Assembly: GCF_901709675.1 (NCBI RefSeq)
Contig: NC_051089.1
Location: forward strand, 15,737,976-15,801,975
DNA length: 64,000 nt
Direction of reading: 5' to 3'
Origin: Syngnathus acus
Lineage: Eukaryota; Chordata; Actinopteri; Syngnathiformes; Syngnathidae
Every line of letters starts with the position of its first letter. Within the stretch, counting starts at the first letter, position 1. The notes under the pieces are model-generated. The model saw nothing but the letters and a program-made list of their open reading frames with translations, did not search any database and was not told the origin of the DNA. Shown here piece by piece: positions 13,001 through 28,000 of this stretch. Both the position numbers and the translations under genes were made by a program.

Positions 13001-16000
13001 GTTGTGCTCACTGAGGTTAATGATTCTGCTGATGTGGTTGGAGATGGAGCTCCAAATACAGTTGTTTTACTTGGCTGTGGCGTGACAGTTGGTGAACTGC
13101 TTGTTTTGATGGTTGCTGTCAGCGGTCTTGTTTCTATAGTTACCCTTGCTGTGATTGGCCTCTCGGTTGATGTGATTTTGGGTGTAACTCTTGTCACTGG
13201 AACTCTCTGTGTCGGTCTAACAGAGGTCATCTGTGTGGTTGCAGTTGTAGTTGTTGCAGCAAATGTAGATCTTACAGTTGACGCAAGCTGTGTGGTGACC
13301 TTGATAGGGAAAGTTGGTTTTCTGGATGTTGAAGACGTTATGTCAGGTAGAGAAACAGATGAAATTGGCGTTGTTGTGTCTCTTGTAAATTCCACGCTGC
13401 TCGTTACTGGATGCATTGTCACTGCGACTGGTTGTACTGTAACAGACCTGTGGGTGGTGGTTACAGTGACAGGTCTTGTCGGCCCTATTGTGAGAAAAGT
13501 ATCAGGAACTTCGGGTTTAGGGGGACGCACTGAAGTAATATGTGTCTTGGTTTTAAATTCTGTAGTAGGCATCCTGTAAGATGTAGTCTTAGCAGTTGTA
13601 GTAGTGTCTGCAGTTGCTGTAGCAGAGGTGATGACTGGCCTTGGCACTGGAAGTCGAGGTACTTCAGTTGTTTTAGTCAAACTGACCACATGTGGAACAG
13701 TTTGAGAGGTGCGCTGTGGTGTTGTCTTTTTTGTATGACTGTACAACTGGCTGGAAGAGGTAAGGAAATCGGGAGGATGTTGTGAAGTCTGCGTAGTGGA
13801 GCTTGATGATAGTGGAGGAAGAACGGTCTCCTTGGGACTAACTGGTGGGGCAGTTGACTTTGCAGATAAAATTGGACTGGTGGCCACAGTGGTGGCTACA
13901 GCTATTGTTGGAGGTCTTGAAGTTGAAGACTGAATCGAAGTAGACCCGGGAATTGTGGCTGTAAATTTAGGGGGTGGCTGAGCAGTCAGTAATATGGTGG
14001 CAGCAGTTATTTTGGACATGGTAGATTCAAGTACGGTTGTTGTTTTTGTAGTTGATCGCCGGTCTGAGGCTGCCGAGGTCGGACTGGGGACAGTTGAAGT
14101 CCAAGCAAAATGGACCGGCAATGATGTTGTAAGCTCAGGAGCAGCTGGGGTGGTTAAAATTACCTTCTCAGTGATGAATTCAGCAACAGGGGGAGTCATA
14201 GTCTTTGGACTAATGAACTGTGTTGTTGTTCTGGTTTTAAAGGGTTCAACTGGAGTGACTGACTCTGTGGTTGTTGGTGAAGTGACTGTTGATGCGGTTG
14301 TTGTTTTGAAAGGAGGTGGTGCAAACAGGGGGGAAGTGGTTGAAGAGGCTGTACTTAGTAAACCAGGAGTGGCAGGTCCGATTGGGGACATTGGAGGAGT
14401 TCTCCCTAGTGTTAAAGGCTTTGTGCTCCTAGATTCAGTGTATGTAGTGTCAGTAGATCTGGGTAGGGTGGTCCGGTCTGTCACTGTTGAAGTCTCTGAA
14501 ACTGGCGGTGTATGAGAAGTGGTTCCAAATGGGAACACCACGAATGGATGTTTTGTCTCTGTGGACTTCTCAGTGGCAAGTGGAAAAGCGGATGTTGCCC
14601 CCTCAAGAGAGCTAGTGGTTAATGTTGTGGTGGGCGTGGCTTTTGTGGTGACGCGAGGACGGAGGGAGTCAGTGGGCCTGGTGGAGGAAGTTAACCAGAA
14701 AAGAGAAGTGATTACAAAGGGAGTACTACTAAACCTGAAGGTGCTGGATCCAAAGGGGCTGATGGTGGCACTCTTAGCAGCGGTATGGTCTTTGGTGACT
14801 TTTAGAGTGGACAGAGGTTCATCCACTTCAGGCCTTAAAGTGGGAGGCAATGGTGCAAGAGGTGCTGCTGTTTTGGAAGGTTCAGGAAGAGCAGCAGGTG
14901 AGGGGATGGTTGGTTGAGTTGACTCATCAGAAATTGATGGTGGCGTGCTCACAGCAAGAACAGTGGTGGTGATTTTGGTGGTTGGAGTAGACCAAGAAGA
15001 GGCAGATGGACTAGTGGTGGTCTTGAGTGATGCAGTGGTCGACGCAGAGGATATAGTCCCAGAACTTGGTATGGCACTGGTTGGAATGATGGGCAAAATA
15101 ACTGGGGCTTTGATACCTAAACCCAAAACCATGAAGAGCATGTAAGAAGAAAATGTATACACACGAGGATATACCGTATTTTCCGGACTATAAGGCACAC
15201 CTTCAATGAATGGCCCATTTTAAAACGTTGTCCTTATATAAGGCGCACCGGACTGTAAAGCGCACCATTAATGCATCATGTCAGATTTTTAATCCAAATC
15301 AAATCATTCTCCATTTTATCTTTTTTATTTAAACTTCAGATGCAACAAATTACTTTATAATCCCAAAATAATGATCCATAGTCTTTTTGATTCATGATTC
15401 ATAGTCTTCAGCGGGCCACTTATGATTGATTTCATGACACAATGCTTCGGGCCAGTTTCAATTTAGGAATTTGGTCCATATATAAGGCGCACTGTCGGTT
15501 TTTGAGAAAATTTTAGGTTTTTAGGTGCGCCTTATAGTCCGGAAAATACATTACCACTGATAGTTTGTATTCATTTCAGAGTGCTAGGCTTTAATAAACC
15601 AAATTGTGACTACGGAGAGCATGGTTAGGCAACTCCGGTCCTTGGGGGCTGGTGTCCTGCATATTTTCTATGTCTCCCTGTTGCAACACACTTGATTCAA
15701 ATGGTCAGAAAATTTGCAAGGTCTGCAGAAGCTGGATAGCAATCCTGATCATTTGAACCAGGTGCGTTGCAACAGGGAGATACAGAAAACATGCAGGACA
15801 CCAGCCCTTGAGGACCGGGGTTGTCTGCCCCGGATATAGAGGATGACCATTTAGCAATGGGGTCAAGTATTGCAAATTAACATCAATACTTGCATACAAG
15901 AAACATATCAGTAAAATCAAGAATGATTCTACTCACAGTCTTCAATGTAGACACAACGACGAGTAACTTCATCCAGGACCATTTGTGGGGGGCAGACAGG

Positions 16001-19000
16001 AAGACAGCCCTCCACTCTGATCAACATACAGATCAATTCAGAAAAACAATATGTTATAGAAAACCAGTCCAGACTTAAGCACAGATTAATAGAGCAAAGG
16101 AAATAACTTTCCTAAGACTGGGATGGAGCTTATTCTAGTTGACGTTGGACAAAACTCAAAACGCTATACTGGTCACCAGCCAATCACAGAAAAACAAGCA
16201 TTCATACTAACTAACTAGCATTCACACCTTTGGACAATTTGAAGAGTTTGTCGGTCCATGCATTTTCCAAACCAATAACGCATAAATGGTTTTTTAAATG
16301 TGGGAGAGTACCTGGAGTAAACCCAGGCATGCATGAAGTAGACACCCAGTTGCTTGCTTAGATTTATTTCGAACATGATTTAAAGAAAATAAACAATAAA
16401 AAACAAACAACAAAAAACAAACAATATATATCACTGTTCGAAAAGGAGTAGGAAGAAGCCTAGGCTTATCATGTCCTACCCCTATCCATCACTTAGTTCC
16501 AAGTGGGAACATTATGATAGTAACATGATAGTAACAAAAATATGCCTCCTGACTACAACGGTCGGCGTGAACGAATTAGTCTCACTGTGGGATGGCAACA
16601 CAGGCTTCCGCTGATGGGTCGCTGCAAGTTTTGAAACACGGGCTGACGCAGGAGTCATATCTCCACTGGCACTGTGGACGAGGCAGGTCATCTGGGCCAG
16701 AGCCTCATGAAAAAACAAAACATTTATTGAAATTTTGAACCTGCAAAAAGAGACACAAAACAGACTGCGCCCACAAACCGATGTGGATGCTGATCTACTA
16801 ACCGGGTGCAACCAGGACTGTGTCTGCCAAACGGGTGAAATTACCAGGCAGTTCTTTTTCTGCATTGTGGGAGGAGTACTACTGATTAATTCATCATGCC
16901 AATGTGATTTCTCAAACCTTAGACAACTGCCATGGTCTTTAAATTGAGCGTCTGCAAGTGCAAATGAGATGGATGGGTGAAACTGTTCTTTAAATATAGG
17001 ATACAATCTGTCTGCCTAGTGTGCAAAACTATCTTCACAGATCTTAAAAGCCTGACTGCGGTTATCCTCACATGCAATTCCCTAATAAAGTGGCCTTATG
17101 AATGCACAGGGCTCAGTCACCCGAGGAGAATTTATTGCTTTAACTCCGGAGCGAGTTATAGTCCAGAAAATACGGTAATTGTAATTTTGTCTCATTTCTG
17201 TATGCATAAAAATTAAGACTTGATTCTTTAAAGGAAGACAAATGCTGCACTGGTTTTAGCTACAATAAAAATATAGCCAGACGTGTTGACTTTTGACCCC
17301 AAGGAGGAGCACTGAGACCATTTGAACCCGGTGTCAAGACCTCACGGTCAGCTGAGTGAAGCCTGAAAAACCCAGTAAGGCAAATAATTCAACACCTCAG
17401 TTTGACCTTCATTTCTGTCATCTCAAAAATAATATCATGACTGATAAGCCTGCAGAGTTTACAAAAAAAAGAGATTAAAGTCACTCCTGTGATTTTTTTT
17501 TAACATTGTCAAAATGTGTCATATATTATTTACTGTCATTTCCTCACATTGTTCAATCGGTTTTGGTGTTTCATCATAGGTCTTGTAGCGAATCAGTGAG
17601 TAATACCTGCAAGTTTGAAAAGAGTGGCCTTGCGGAAGCTGTCTGTGTAACGATATTTGAGCAGGTGGAGGCGAGGGAGGGTGGCATGTAAGAAGAACCC
17701 AGGCTTTGCGTGGGACTCCAGAGAGTCATAGCCTGAGACCCAGGTGTCCCTGTGGAGCACAAAGGTGGCTCGTTCCCAGAAAGCCTCGCTTTCCGCCCAC
17801 TTGACCAGCTTCACCTGGCCACTGGGGCTCACGTACAGAAAATAATTGGGTCTGTGCGCTGCCTCAAAGGATATCCGCGATGTGTCTGAGGGGAAAGAAA
17901 TAGACAAATTCTATGCCACTGGTTTCTGGAGCATTTTGTAAAAGCAAAACATTTTATTGGCTGACATCTATATTCTGTAGAATTCAAGATCTTTCATCCA
18001 TTAACTATATACCACTCATCCAGTTCAAGGTTATGAGAAAAATGGAAGCAAAACTGAGAAAGAATCCCAAGGGTGAGTTCTTGCAATGAACTGTTGATCC
18101 TGACAATTAATGACTAGTGGTTAAGGTGAAGCCTGTTGAGTTAATAAGAGAAACACACCATGTGGTCGGGCTCTGCTCAGGCCTGGTGTCATCATAAAGT
18201 GTGAGAGGGTGTCGGCGGTGTCACTGAGGTTTCCTCGCTTCACAAATACTGAGCCGCTGGACCTGCTGGCAACAAGCGCCGAAGTCCGATCTCTGAAGGG
18301 GAGAAACCTAAAAGGGCCTTTACCAAGAACTATAGAAATGAAGCTGTGTTATTGCATGTTGTTGAAAAGAAATGTTTCATTAAAAAAAAAACTTGTGGTA
18401 TATTCTGTGGTCATGAGAAATGTGTTATGTTGTTTTGAAGTGGTCAGATTAATTGCCTAAATCAAGCATAGACAGTACTAAAAGGCATCAGGGTCACGTC
18501 TCTGCTACTATACTTGCTTATCAAATCTTTTTGTTATTTTCCGGTGCATCTGATATATTCCGCCTACCTCCCATGACAATCAGCTAGCTTTGACATTTAA
18601 CATTTAACACTTTCCCCTTCTTGTATCGCTAATCTGCGTTGCTGTGGAAACTACTGTAGAACTATATTCACATCAACAAACAAATTGGAAAGGCTGCTAT
18701 ACCTTTGTTGTAGAATTCACAATCGAATGCTGCAGAAAGAAATAGAGATACACTGGTAAGTATGATTATAAAACATTTTATCATGACTGCATGTTAAGGC
18801 AGGGGTGTCAAACTCATTTTTTTCGCAGGCCGCATTGTAGTCATAGCTTCGTTCGGAGGGCCATTATGACTGTCAACTCAAATAAATGTATGAGCACCTC
18901 ATACTATATACAGTAAAACCTACAAAACAAACTGACAAATAACTCATTTTCAAATTAGACGAGTAAAAACTGGTCAAATATTTTTTAAAAAAGATATTAA

Positions 19001-22000
19001 AAGTGAAGACAATTTGCAATTCTAGTAATGACACGAATTTGATGCACAATTTGTCTTTGCGGGCCGCATAAAATGATGTGGCGGGCCGTATCTGGCCCCC
19101 GCCTTGAGTTTGACACCTGTGTGTTAAGGAAATAATTTTTTTTAAATTTGCATTGTTCTTGACAAATATATGTAATATTTATGTACATGTTACTTGTCAA
19201 CTTACGGCACAGAGAGGGGGCGCGCCAATCGACAGGAATACGCTGGTGACAGCATCGTTGAGCGTACGCTGCCACACTAGTGCAAAAGCATTCACAATCT
19301 CCTCCACGATTGCAGCCACATGTGTCTGCCAGGCAGTTCATGTAGAACCAGGTAACATCCACCTACCAGCAAAGAAAACACCTCAAGTAGTCTACTCAAA
19401 GGAATCATTCCCCAACAGTGGTTTTGCGAAAAGATATGTTATGGTTAATAATGTTTAATTTTATGTGTGGGAAGCATGGTGGGATCATGGTTCGCACATC
19501 AGTGGCACAGTTCGGAGTTCAGGGTTCGAATCCCAACTCTGGCCTTTCGCTGTGGACTTTGCATGAGTTTGCGAGTGTCAATGGTTGCTCATATATGTGC
19601 CCAACCAGTCCTGGGTGTACCTTTTATCCCATCTAATTTGTACTTCATAATAGACCTATATTCATTGAGTCTTTTTTTCATTTTGTTTTTTGGGGGGTTA
19701 GGGTTTGTGGCCGTCCGTCCCCTTGACCTTTTATTAAAAGAAATGCAATACGCAGATGACAATATCAGGCGGATAGAGTAAGTTATTTTGATGCTATGTA
19801 TCTGAATTGAATGGAAGCAAGACTAAAGCAGCCACTTATTCTACAACTGTGTCCAGCCACGCTCTTTGACTTGTGAGTGACTAGGTGAGGTGCTTCCGTG
19901 AACTTTAAATTGGTCACGGAAATTCATCGAATCGCTAGCGCTAAGGTTTATGCTCTAGTCATTTAGCTTCGTACGGTCCTTATATCGTCTGTTTAAGTCG
20001 CGTAGGATCGAAGATTTAGTGCAAGTTCATGTCGGACCACCACTTACCACTGGGTGGCAGGCCTGGAAGACCTCACTGAGCAGGACAGCACACTGCTGCT
20101 TGGCAAACGGCTCTCTGAGTGGATTCAGAGTGCATGGGTGTCTCATATCTGGACCATTCACACACTGAACACAAATTAACAGTTAACATTTTTTTAACAT
20201 AGCTGGATGATAAAAGGATGATGATCATTTGGGGCATGATAGTGAAATGGCCTATCAAACTGTCCTCATAGTAAAATGCAGCACAATGACTCACCGCAGC
20301 TGCTGTCCAACTATTTCCGAACTCTTGTGATGTTGTTGTGTCCATGTGGTCGGGTGTGCGCATCTCATTCACTGTCTTCATGTCAAAGTTTCCACATAGA
20401 CCACTCAGCTTCTCCTGATTACATCAACATTGAGCAGAATTAACCTTTGTTGGGAGATGAAGTGCTTTTTCATGACCATCTAAATCCAAACTAAACTTTC
20501 AAAGCAATTGAATAACCAAATATTAAATTATTTTTACTTTTTGTTGAATTTGTTTTAATCTTGAAATCTAACACATTTTTCAACCAATGTGATAAATACA
20601 AATCAACAAATGAATGTACTGTATTTTATGTCCAATTCACCTTGTTGATTGGAGTTATTTGTTGTAAATCAATTAATATCTATTTTTGGCATGTACGGGT
20701 ATTTAAGCTGCTCCAATAAGTAAACTTTTGGAGTACAAATGCTTTCTTGTCATTGCTCCCAACCAACTATTAAAATGATTTCCAGCAGTTATTGTAAATT
20801 TAAAAAAAGAAATACATCTAGTATTTGTTGCATCAATTTCAAAAAACAAAACAGTAGCAACCAGCAGCATCGTGGATCTTGTAGTCATCGTTAAATGGAC
20901 ACTGTTATTTATAAATTGACAAATGCAAACGAAACAGCATAGTATATAGGAAATGGCAAAAATGGAAGTTGAACAGGCCATGATGCACAGTAAATATGAA
21001 AATCAAAAGACGATTATATATTTCCTAATATAAATAAACTCATGAATCTCTGAAATTAAGCATTTATACTGACAATGTGATGACAAGTAAAAAAATGAGC
21101 CTAACACATTCTCTGCATGGAAACCTTGATATGTGGCTCTCCCTTTCCTTTGAAAGCACAAACCTACCGCAAAGCATTTTGATGAGGAGTGTGCCACATA
21201 CCTGCCAACGAGGTCCAACCTGAATGTGGATAGTGGTTTTACGGTCCCATAGGATGGTGATGTCCTCCTCTGGAAAATGAATCACAGAGAAGTAGCCGGC
21301 AGGCCAGATGACCATCTTCTGATTCTTTCCTATGACACTCGATGGGTTCTATAATACATATAGTAAGTATTAGGTGTGATTTGATTTGCAAGATATACAT
21401 ATTTTGCCATAAAATTGACTGCATTTGTTTACTGTAAAATAATATGTTATCATCAAATATTTTGATAGATTTTTAATATTTTTCAATATAATTTTGTCAA
21501 TAATTTTCAATATGATAATAAAGGACAACGCAAAACTAGAATATGAGACTTACAGGTTGCCCAGTGTCATCATCAAAAGCTATGAAGGATCTTCCAATGC
21601 TGATCAACAAAGATTTCCTGCAGATCATGCCATTCTCAAAACAGTCGATGTTTTCTGCTATCACGCTGAAAATCATATCGGCACTGCTCTGTGCAGGAAA
21701 TAATAAACCACAACAAAGACAATCGCTGTCAAAGTCTCAATGGATGATGTTTGAAATGTACACCATTGATATTGATATATGAATACTGCATGCGAATTTA
21801 AGTAATTGACGGCTATTTCACAGATCTCACAAAAGAGGACTGGATGAGCAAGCCAGATAAAGAACAAAGTGCAAAGTATTGGTCACAAATCAAACAATTA
21901 TAAAAAAAGTGCTGTGATTGGATAATCAACAATAATGGAAAACCATTTTGATAGAAGTATTGACAATTACAACGGCAGGCAAAACATTTCAAAGGGATCA

Positions 22001-25000
22001 AGGGTATTAAAATTCAATGGGGATTAAAATTAATGATGGATGATTATTTCCCGTTCACATAACCGGTTTGGGTTACGTTCCTTGATCATAAACTTAGGGG
22101 CCACTGGAATCACCAAATTAGCTCAATTATTTTCATTCTGCCATAAAATGTGCAAATTCCTTTCTACGTCATTTATAGAAGTACTATAGAGGTTTTACTT
22201 ATTTATTTTCATCCTGAGTTGGTATTCTTCGAAGAAAGTCTTTATGTCTACATTTTGGTAAAACACATTGATGAAAAAACAAAAATGTCTAATTCTGAGA
22301 ATGACTGAATTAAAATGGTATATTTGGACATACCGTATTTCCAAATATTTGCTTACGTTACTTTTGAAAGCTGGTTTGGATTTTTTTTTTCTAGATGCTA
22401 AGAAACAGAGTGAGGTCAAGTGAAAACTGGGAAATGCAGTGAGGTGTATGGGAGTTTAAACTGAATCACAAGCCTTAAAAACACTTTATGTACCTTTACA
22501 AGATAAACTGGACAAGCACCAACATAGTCAAAGAGCAGGCCATCAAAGGTTCTGTAATGACGATCTCCGTAAGTTGTGCACATGGATGGACATGGACGGA
22601 ACACACACTGGAAGGTCCCATGCTGACAAATACTACAAAGACAGCAAAGTTTCAGGGTCAACTTTTTGTCACTGCACTACAAAGAGTTTGTTCACATCTC
22701 TTGGCCATTCGTTTGTCTACATGAGAATAAAGAAAGTGAATTATCAAACGGCTGAATCACTATTCATTGTACTGTTGGGCTGTCATCATCATGTTCAACC
22801 TGGATCACAAATGGAAAGAAAGCGTGAGATCACTGGGAGAGGGACTCCTTTCACCACAGCAGAAAGAATCAAAGAGCCATACAAGGGCCCACTTTGTTGC
22901 CAAACCTTTTCTCCTCTGTGATAATATAATTATGATATCAGGTGGACACTTGCATTGCTGACTATCTCATCACTTTGTATCACATTTTAGGTCAACAAAA
23001 ATTACGATTTAGCTTTAACTTTGTTTCAATGTATTCGATACGCAATGGATGAAGAATCAATGAAATGAATGAGAAAACCGAACAAACCATTTAAAAAAAC
23101 AACAAACTCCATCCGACTTTAGATGATACTGAATAGCCATGAACATACCACTGATGGCAGGGGGAAGACACTTTGTCGCCAGGGTAATACTCTTTTCCTT
23201 TCCACAGACAGGGGCACGCATCAGGCTCAAAGCACTCGTCTCCATGTTTCAACAAGCTGGCAGAAAAAGGATGTCGTACAAATCATGAGTGTGTTCTTCG
23301 GCGTCTTTCTATTTATTTCTAATATGCGATTAAGTGTTGATCAACAACCATCAAGGAGTGCTTGTAATACAGTCATTGTAAAACACCCGTGTTGTATATT
23401 GTAAGCCAGGGGTGTCAAACTCATTTTTTTCGCGGGCCGCATTGTAGTCATAGCTTCTTTCGGAGGGCCATTATGACTGTCAACCCAAATAAATGTATGA
23501 GCACCTCATATTATATTAAAAGATTAAAATATACAGTAGAAGCTACAAAACAAACTGACAAATAACTCGTTTTCAAATCAGACGAGTAAAAACTGGTCAA
23601 ATATTTAAAAAATATATATTATTAAAAGTGAAGACAATTTGCAATTCTAGTAATGACACAAGAATTTGGGACAGACTGGATGAAAAATAAGATTTAGAAG
23701 GTAAACTCAAAGTTAAAGTGGAGTACAGTAGTGATAGGAATGAGAGATAGTTCCTACTTGGAAACTGCAAATCAGAGAGGAATCTAACGTGTAACGGAAA
23801 AGTGATTAAAAAGTTCTTCCTGATTGTCCTTTATAAAAAAAAAAAGTCATGCTAAAATGATTTCCCCCTTTAAGTAATAATCCAAGTTTGTATATTCACA
23901 TCTGTTGATGTGGCATGTTATAAGATACACAATTTTCTGAAATGGTCAATAGAACACTTCAAATTTTCTATTTTCATTTCCAAAATATGAAAGAATTGGA
24001 ATTGACCTTATGGGTTGTCGAACTCAAAAGTGTAACTTGAAGCAATGGTCAACACTTAGTTGTGTTTCATTTCCACAATGTGTTCATTTTTTCCAACCAT
24101 TAAAGTAAATGTACAGTCCACACATACACAAAAAAAAAAGAAGAAGAACCAAAGCAGTCTCACAACCAGAGAGGAACTATGCCAGAAAAACGAGAGCGCC
24201 GCAAAGTTGCACGAGTGAGCACAGATGAAGAAAAAGTGGTTAGATTCGCTACCCACATGAGAAATCTGGACAATCGGATTCTCACACAGCAAGAGAGAGC
24301 GGTTTTTTTTTTGGGCTGATTCACTCCTCCATTTACTTCTCGCTCTGCAATGCGAAGCTGATAAGTATCTTGTAATATCAACGGCTGAGTTACATCCTCT
24401 CGTGAGGGTGCAGACAATGAAGTGACAAACTGATTGACCCCTTCTGAAACCCCCCCGATGCAACTGAGTAGAGTTACACCCCAAATAAAATGCTGTTAAC
24501 AGTTTCCTTTAACCGCCAGCCAAGTTGTTGTATCAGTGACTCACATCAAAGTCACCTACATTAGTGTTTGTACCCGAATATGCGTAGAATATTGCCCGAG
24601 ACAGTTTTAGTGTAATTGAAGATAATGTAATTGTCACATGGTTTACCCTTCAAACTCTCCTATTCCAAACTTGTGATGTGACAAAGAAATTATCAGAACA
24701 ATTATGTTAGTGTAGACTGCAGCCTCTATTAGAATCAAACCAAATACAGTAAATATTACTACTAATGAACAAATATTAAGCTGTTTGTGGAAAAACATTA
24801 TTAATGTGGTTTTATGTGCAATCTGTTAAATTGTTGTTAGAAGAGAAACATTTTAACACTATTAACTAAAAGAGACTTCTGCAGTTTTCTCAATGCATTA
24901 TCTATTTATCCCGATGTGGAAAATAACCTTTTGGTCAACCTTGTGGCCTCATTCACAACAACAAGAGCCCTTTACAAACTACATAAAATGATGGCATCCA

Positions 25001-28000
25001 AGTTTTTGTCATTTTAAAGGTCATCTTGGTTTACTGGAGTGAATGACTCACCCTTTTAAATGACACAGAGTCCTTAAGACTAGGAGCTGTTTGTGCACCT
25101 GGCTAACCTTTTCTCTGTGTAATGACGTTAGCAATTAACATTGTTGGAACTCATGGCCTCTTGCTGGGAAGGGGCAAGTTTGACATTGAGAAATGTCATC
25201 ACATGCATTCACAAATAACATAGAGGTCAAACACCATGACTTTAGCAACAACTTTAGATGAATGACAATCCGGGTATATGGGGAAGCTGTTATAAAAATT
25301 CTCACTTCCCATGCATTTTTCTTCCCCGGAAAAGTTTACATTTTTTACAGAATTAAATTGTGGCCATAATACACTGTATAAAATATCTGCGACCTTTGGG
25401 TTGTAAAAAATATAGTTTTTTTTTTTTTTTTCGCATATCGGCCCAAGGTTTCTTTGCCAGGATTTTTGCCTCATGAAAGAAAATTATGCGTACAGAGCTG
25501 TTTCTCTGATATTCAATAAATTACTCGGCCTACCACTGAGGACATTGGATAAGTGAACAGTTTTATATTAAATATAAATAATGAGGTTACACTGCAACAC
25601 ATTTACTATGCCCTGTCTGAAGATGAGTGCTCACTGGTTGGCTTGGTTCGATTTATGTAGAAGTTCCTCACCCTAGCACAAAACAGTCTGCATCTGCCAG
25701 TCATCCCTGCAATCGGTTCAAAGAGGTCATTAAGTTGGATACATTTCTTTAACTCCTGCTAGTGTGTACTGTTATCATGATGACTTTTTGCTTGGTCTCA
25801 CAGAACAAAACCACTTAACCCTCTTTTTGGGCATGTAGCCAGTCTGGATTATCGGGATCAAATAACTGGAGGCCCTCATTGGATGGCTATGATGACGTTA
25901 GTTTCAAAGGTTTGCCTGAGAATAGTAGTCTGCAGTAGTAGCAATAACGGTACATTAGCCTCTAACCTCCTTGTCTTCCGTCTCCACATTCAAAACCTAC
26001 TCACCCAGATGGGCAAGTACATCCACTTAGACATGGCTCATGTGCTGAGCAGGTCAGGTTGAGGAGGTAAGATTCACAAGTACGCTCACAGGCCACACCT
26101 CGTCCTGGAAGAAGGCCATTCTCATCCTCAGAGCAGTTGTGGTATAACTGACTCTCAGGGCATAACCTGTCTGCATGAACAGAACAAATAACAGAAGATG
26201 TTAAGAAGAGGACTCCATCTGTAAATGGAAGTAATAATGCAGAATTCTGTGCCCCAAAAAGCTTTGGGTACGTACATTAGACGATCAGATTAGAAAGTGC
26301 ATTTCTAAAATATTGCATTTTTTTTATTTAAACCCTTTGTTCATTATCTTTGTAAAGGAAGTGATTTACAATTTGTACTTACCACCATCTGTTGTTTGTG
26401 ACACAAATTTACCATCCAGACACAGCCTAGAAGGACAACAAGAGAAAAGCCACAATGATGATGAACATTAGGACACATGAGGAAAGAGAAAAAGCTAAAC
26501 AATTCTTATTTAAAAAAAGAAATCTCAGTGTGGGGACAGGACAGGAGTCAGTCTGTGTTTTGAGGCATCCAACACTCATCAAATGCTGGATCTAGAAGAA
26601 GTATTATGGGAGCTTTTAAAAAGAAATGCTTTCTAAATATGTGTCAAGTGGGACTGACATGAAATGAAATGAAACCTCATTGAAACGCTGTTTTTGTTTT
26701 CCTGAAGAAATCTGACCTCCTCTTAAAATCCGATTACACTAACCTTACATGTGAGCCTCCCTCAGTCGTTATATTTTGAAATAAAGATACCATATAGTTT
26801 GGAAGGTTAAGAAAAACAAGTGCTGCATGTTATCTATGAGGTGTCGTTCCATTTTAAACATGAAGGAGTGGCAGTGATGGAGAGGAAGATCTTACTGAAC
26901 ACCTGCTGATGTCATGATCACGTCTCCTGGTTCGTAATCAGCACCGAGGAAAGTGCAGGGACACTCATTCCTGCAATATCACCAGAAAACAAACAAATAG
27001 CACTACTCAATGCATGCAATGCAAATGTGAGTTGAACAATTGCCAAGAAGGTCTTCCTTGAAAATGAACCTTGCCAAATAACTCACTGGAACAATTTTGC
27101 GTTAGCAATCACCTCGCATTGAGGCCAATTTTGATGCTGCTTGCTCAGAAAACGGCCATCCTTTATTTTATCTTGGAAAGTAGTTGTGATCCATATACAA
27201 TCTCAATTTTACAGTTTTAGTCATATGTCAGTGTACCACTCACATAGCTATCATCCATTTTATATATACTGCGTAGGCCTGTCTTCCAGTCTGTGTGAGT
27301 GTTTCTCTGAGCTCTGTTGTGCTACGGAGTTACCCACAGTCGCAGGCCTTCGGGTTAGGGGTGGCTTTACTTCCCTTTTCACCCCCATTCCATGCTCCAA
27401 TCCCACCCACAGCCCTTCCACCCCAGGGTCAGTGTGTTCCCGTGGCTTGGGGCGGCCCTCGGGGTGGGCTGCACCTGGCCACCCGCCTTGGGGATGATCA
27501 GGAGGGGGTGAATCGGTTTTGCCAGAACACCCTCGTTTACCTCACTGGGTGGTCAGGCTCTAAGGTCATTGTCCTCTTGATACACATCACACAGGTAGCA
27601 CGCACACAGAAAATCACAATATTATCAGTTAGAGTGACTGCATGACTTTAACCAAATACTAACAACCAGGAACTTTGCATTTTGGTAAACCTCATAATTA
27701 GTGCTGTATAAAGTTTGGAAGAAATGTTCAGTAACTCCAGCCACAACTGTCCTGTGGATAAATCCAAGGAAAATCAGCATAGTGCCAGTCTTTTTGTTGC
27801 CTGTGAAAGGTGAAAGGCAAAAATATATGTTTCGTTTTATTATTCTTTTGTTTCTTGTGTAAGTTCAAAGTGAGTGTGTAGGAATGGATCACCCCACTCA
27901 GACAGAAAAGAAACGTGTCTGATGCAAGACAAAAATGCAATAAATATGTATGCTAGTCCATATTTATCGTGTATTCATAGTGTAAATAAACTATATCAGG

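Larger units (their letters stand above)
23149..26970 (-). other. otog: otog exons 20-23: TIL/VWC-type linkers before VWD3
   Basis: Exons 26896-26970, 26383-26426, 26005-26170 and 23149-23256. They encode [19 protein letters not shown], a 44-bp exon with [14 protein letters not shown], a TIL with [13 protein letters not shown]...[10 protein letters not shown], and [20 protein letters not shown] followed by [11 protein letters not shown]. All phases match (2-2, 2-1, 1-2, 2-2). Confidence 0.85.

Noticed and set aside
12848-14917. Long plus-strand ORFs (243, 173, 132 codons) rich in Val and Gly
   Set aside because: They mirror the Thr-rich mucin exon on the minus strand, which fits flanking exons in phase and in domain order; the plus frames lack splice context or known domains.
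27141-27645. Plus-strand ORFs of about 117 codons in the GC-rich block
   Set aside because: Open frames in two registers with Pro/Gly-rich but unordered content and no recognisable domain; more likely a GC-rich repeat remnant.
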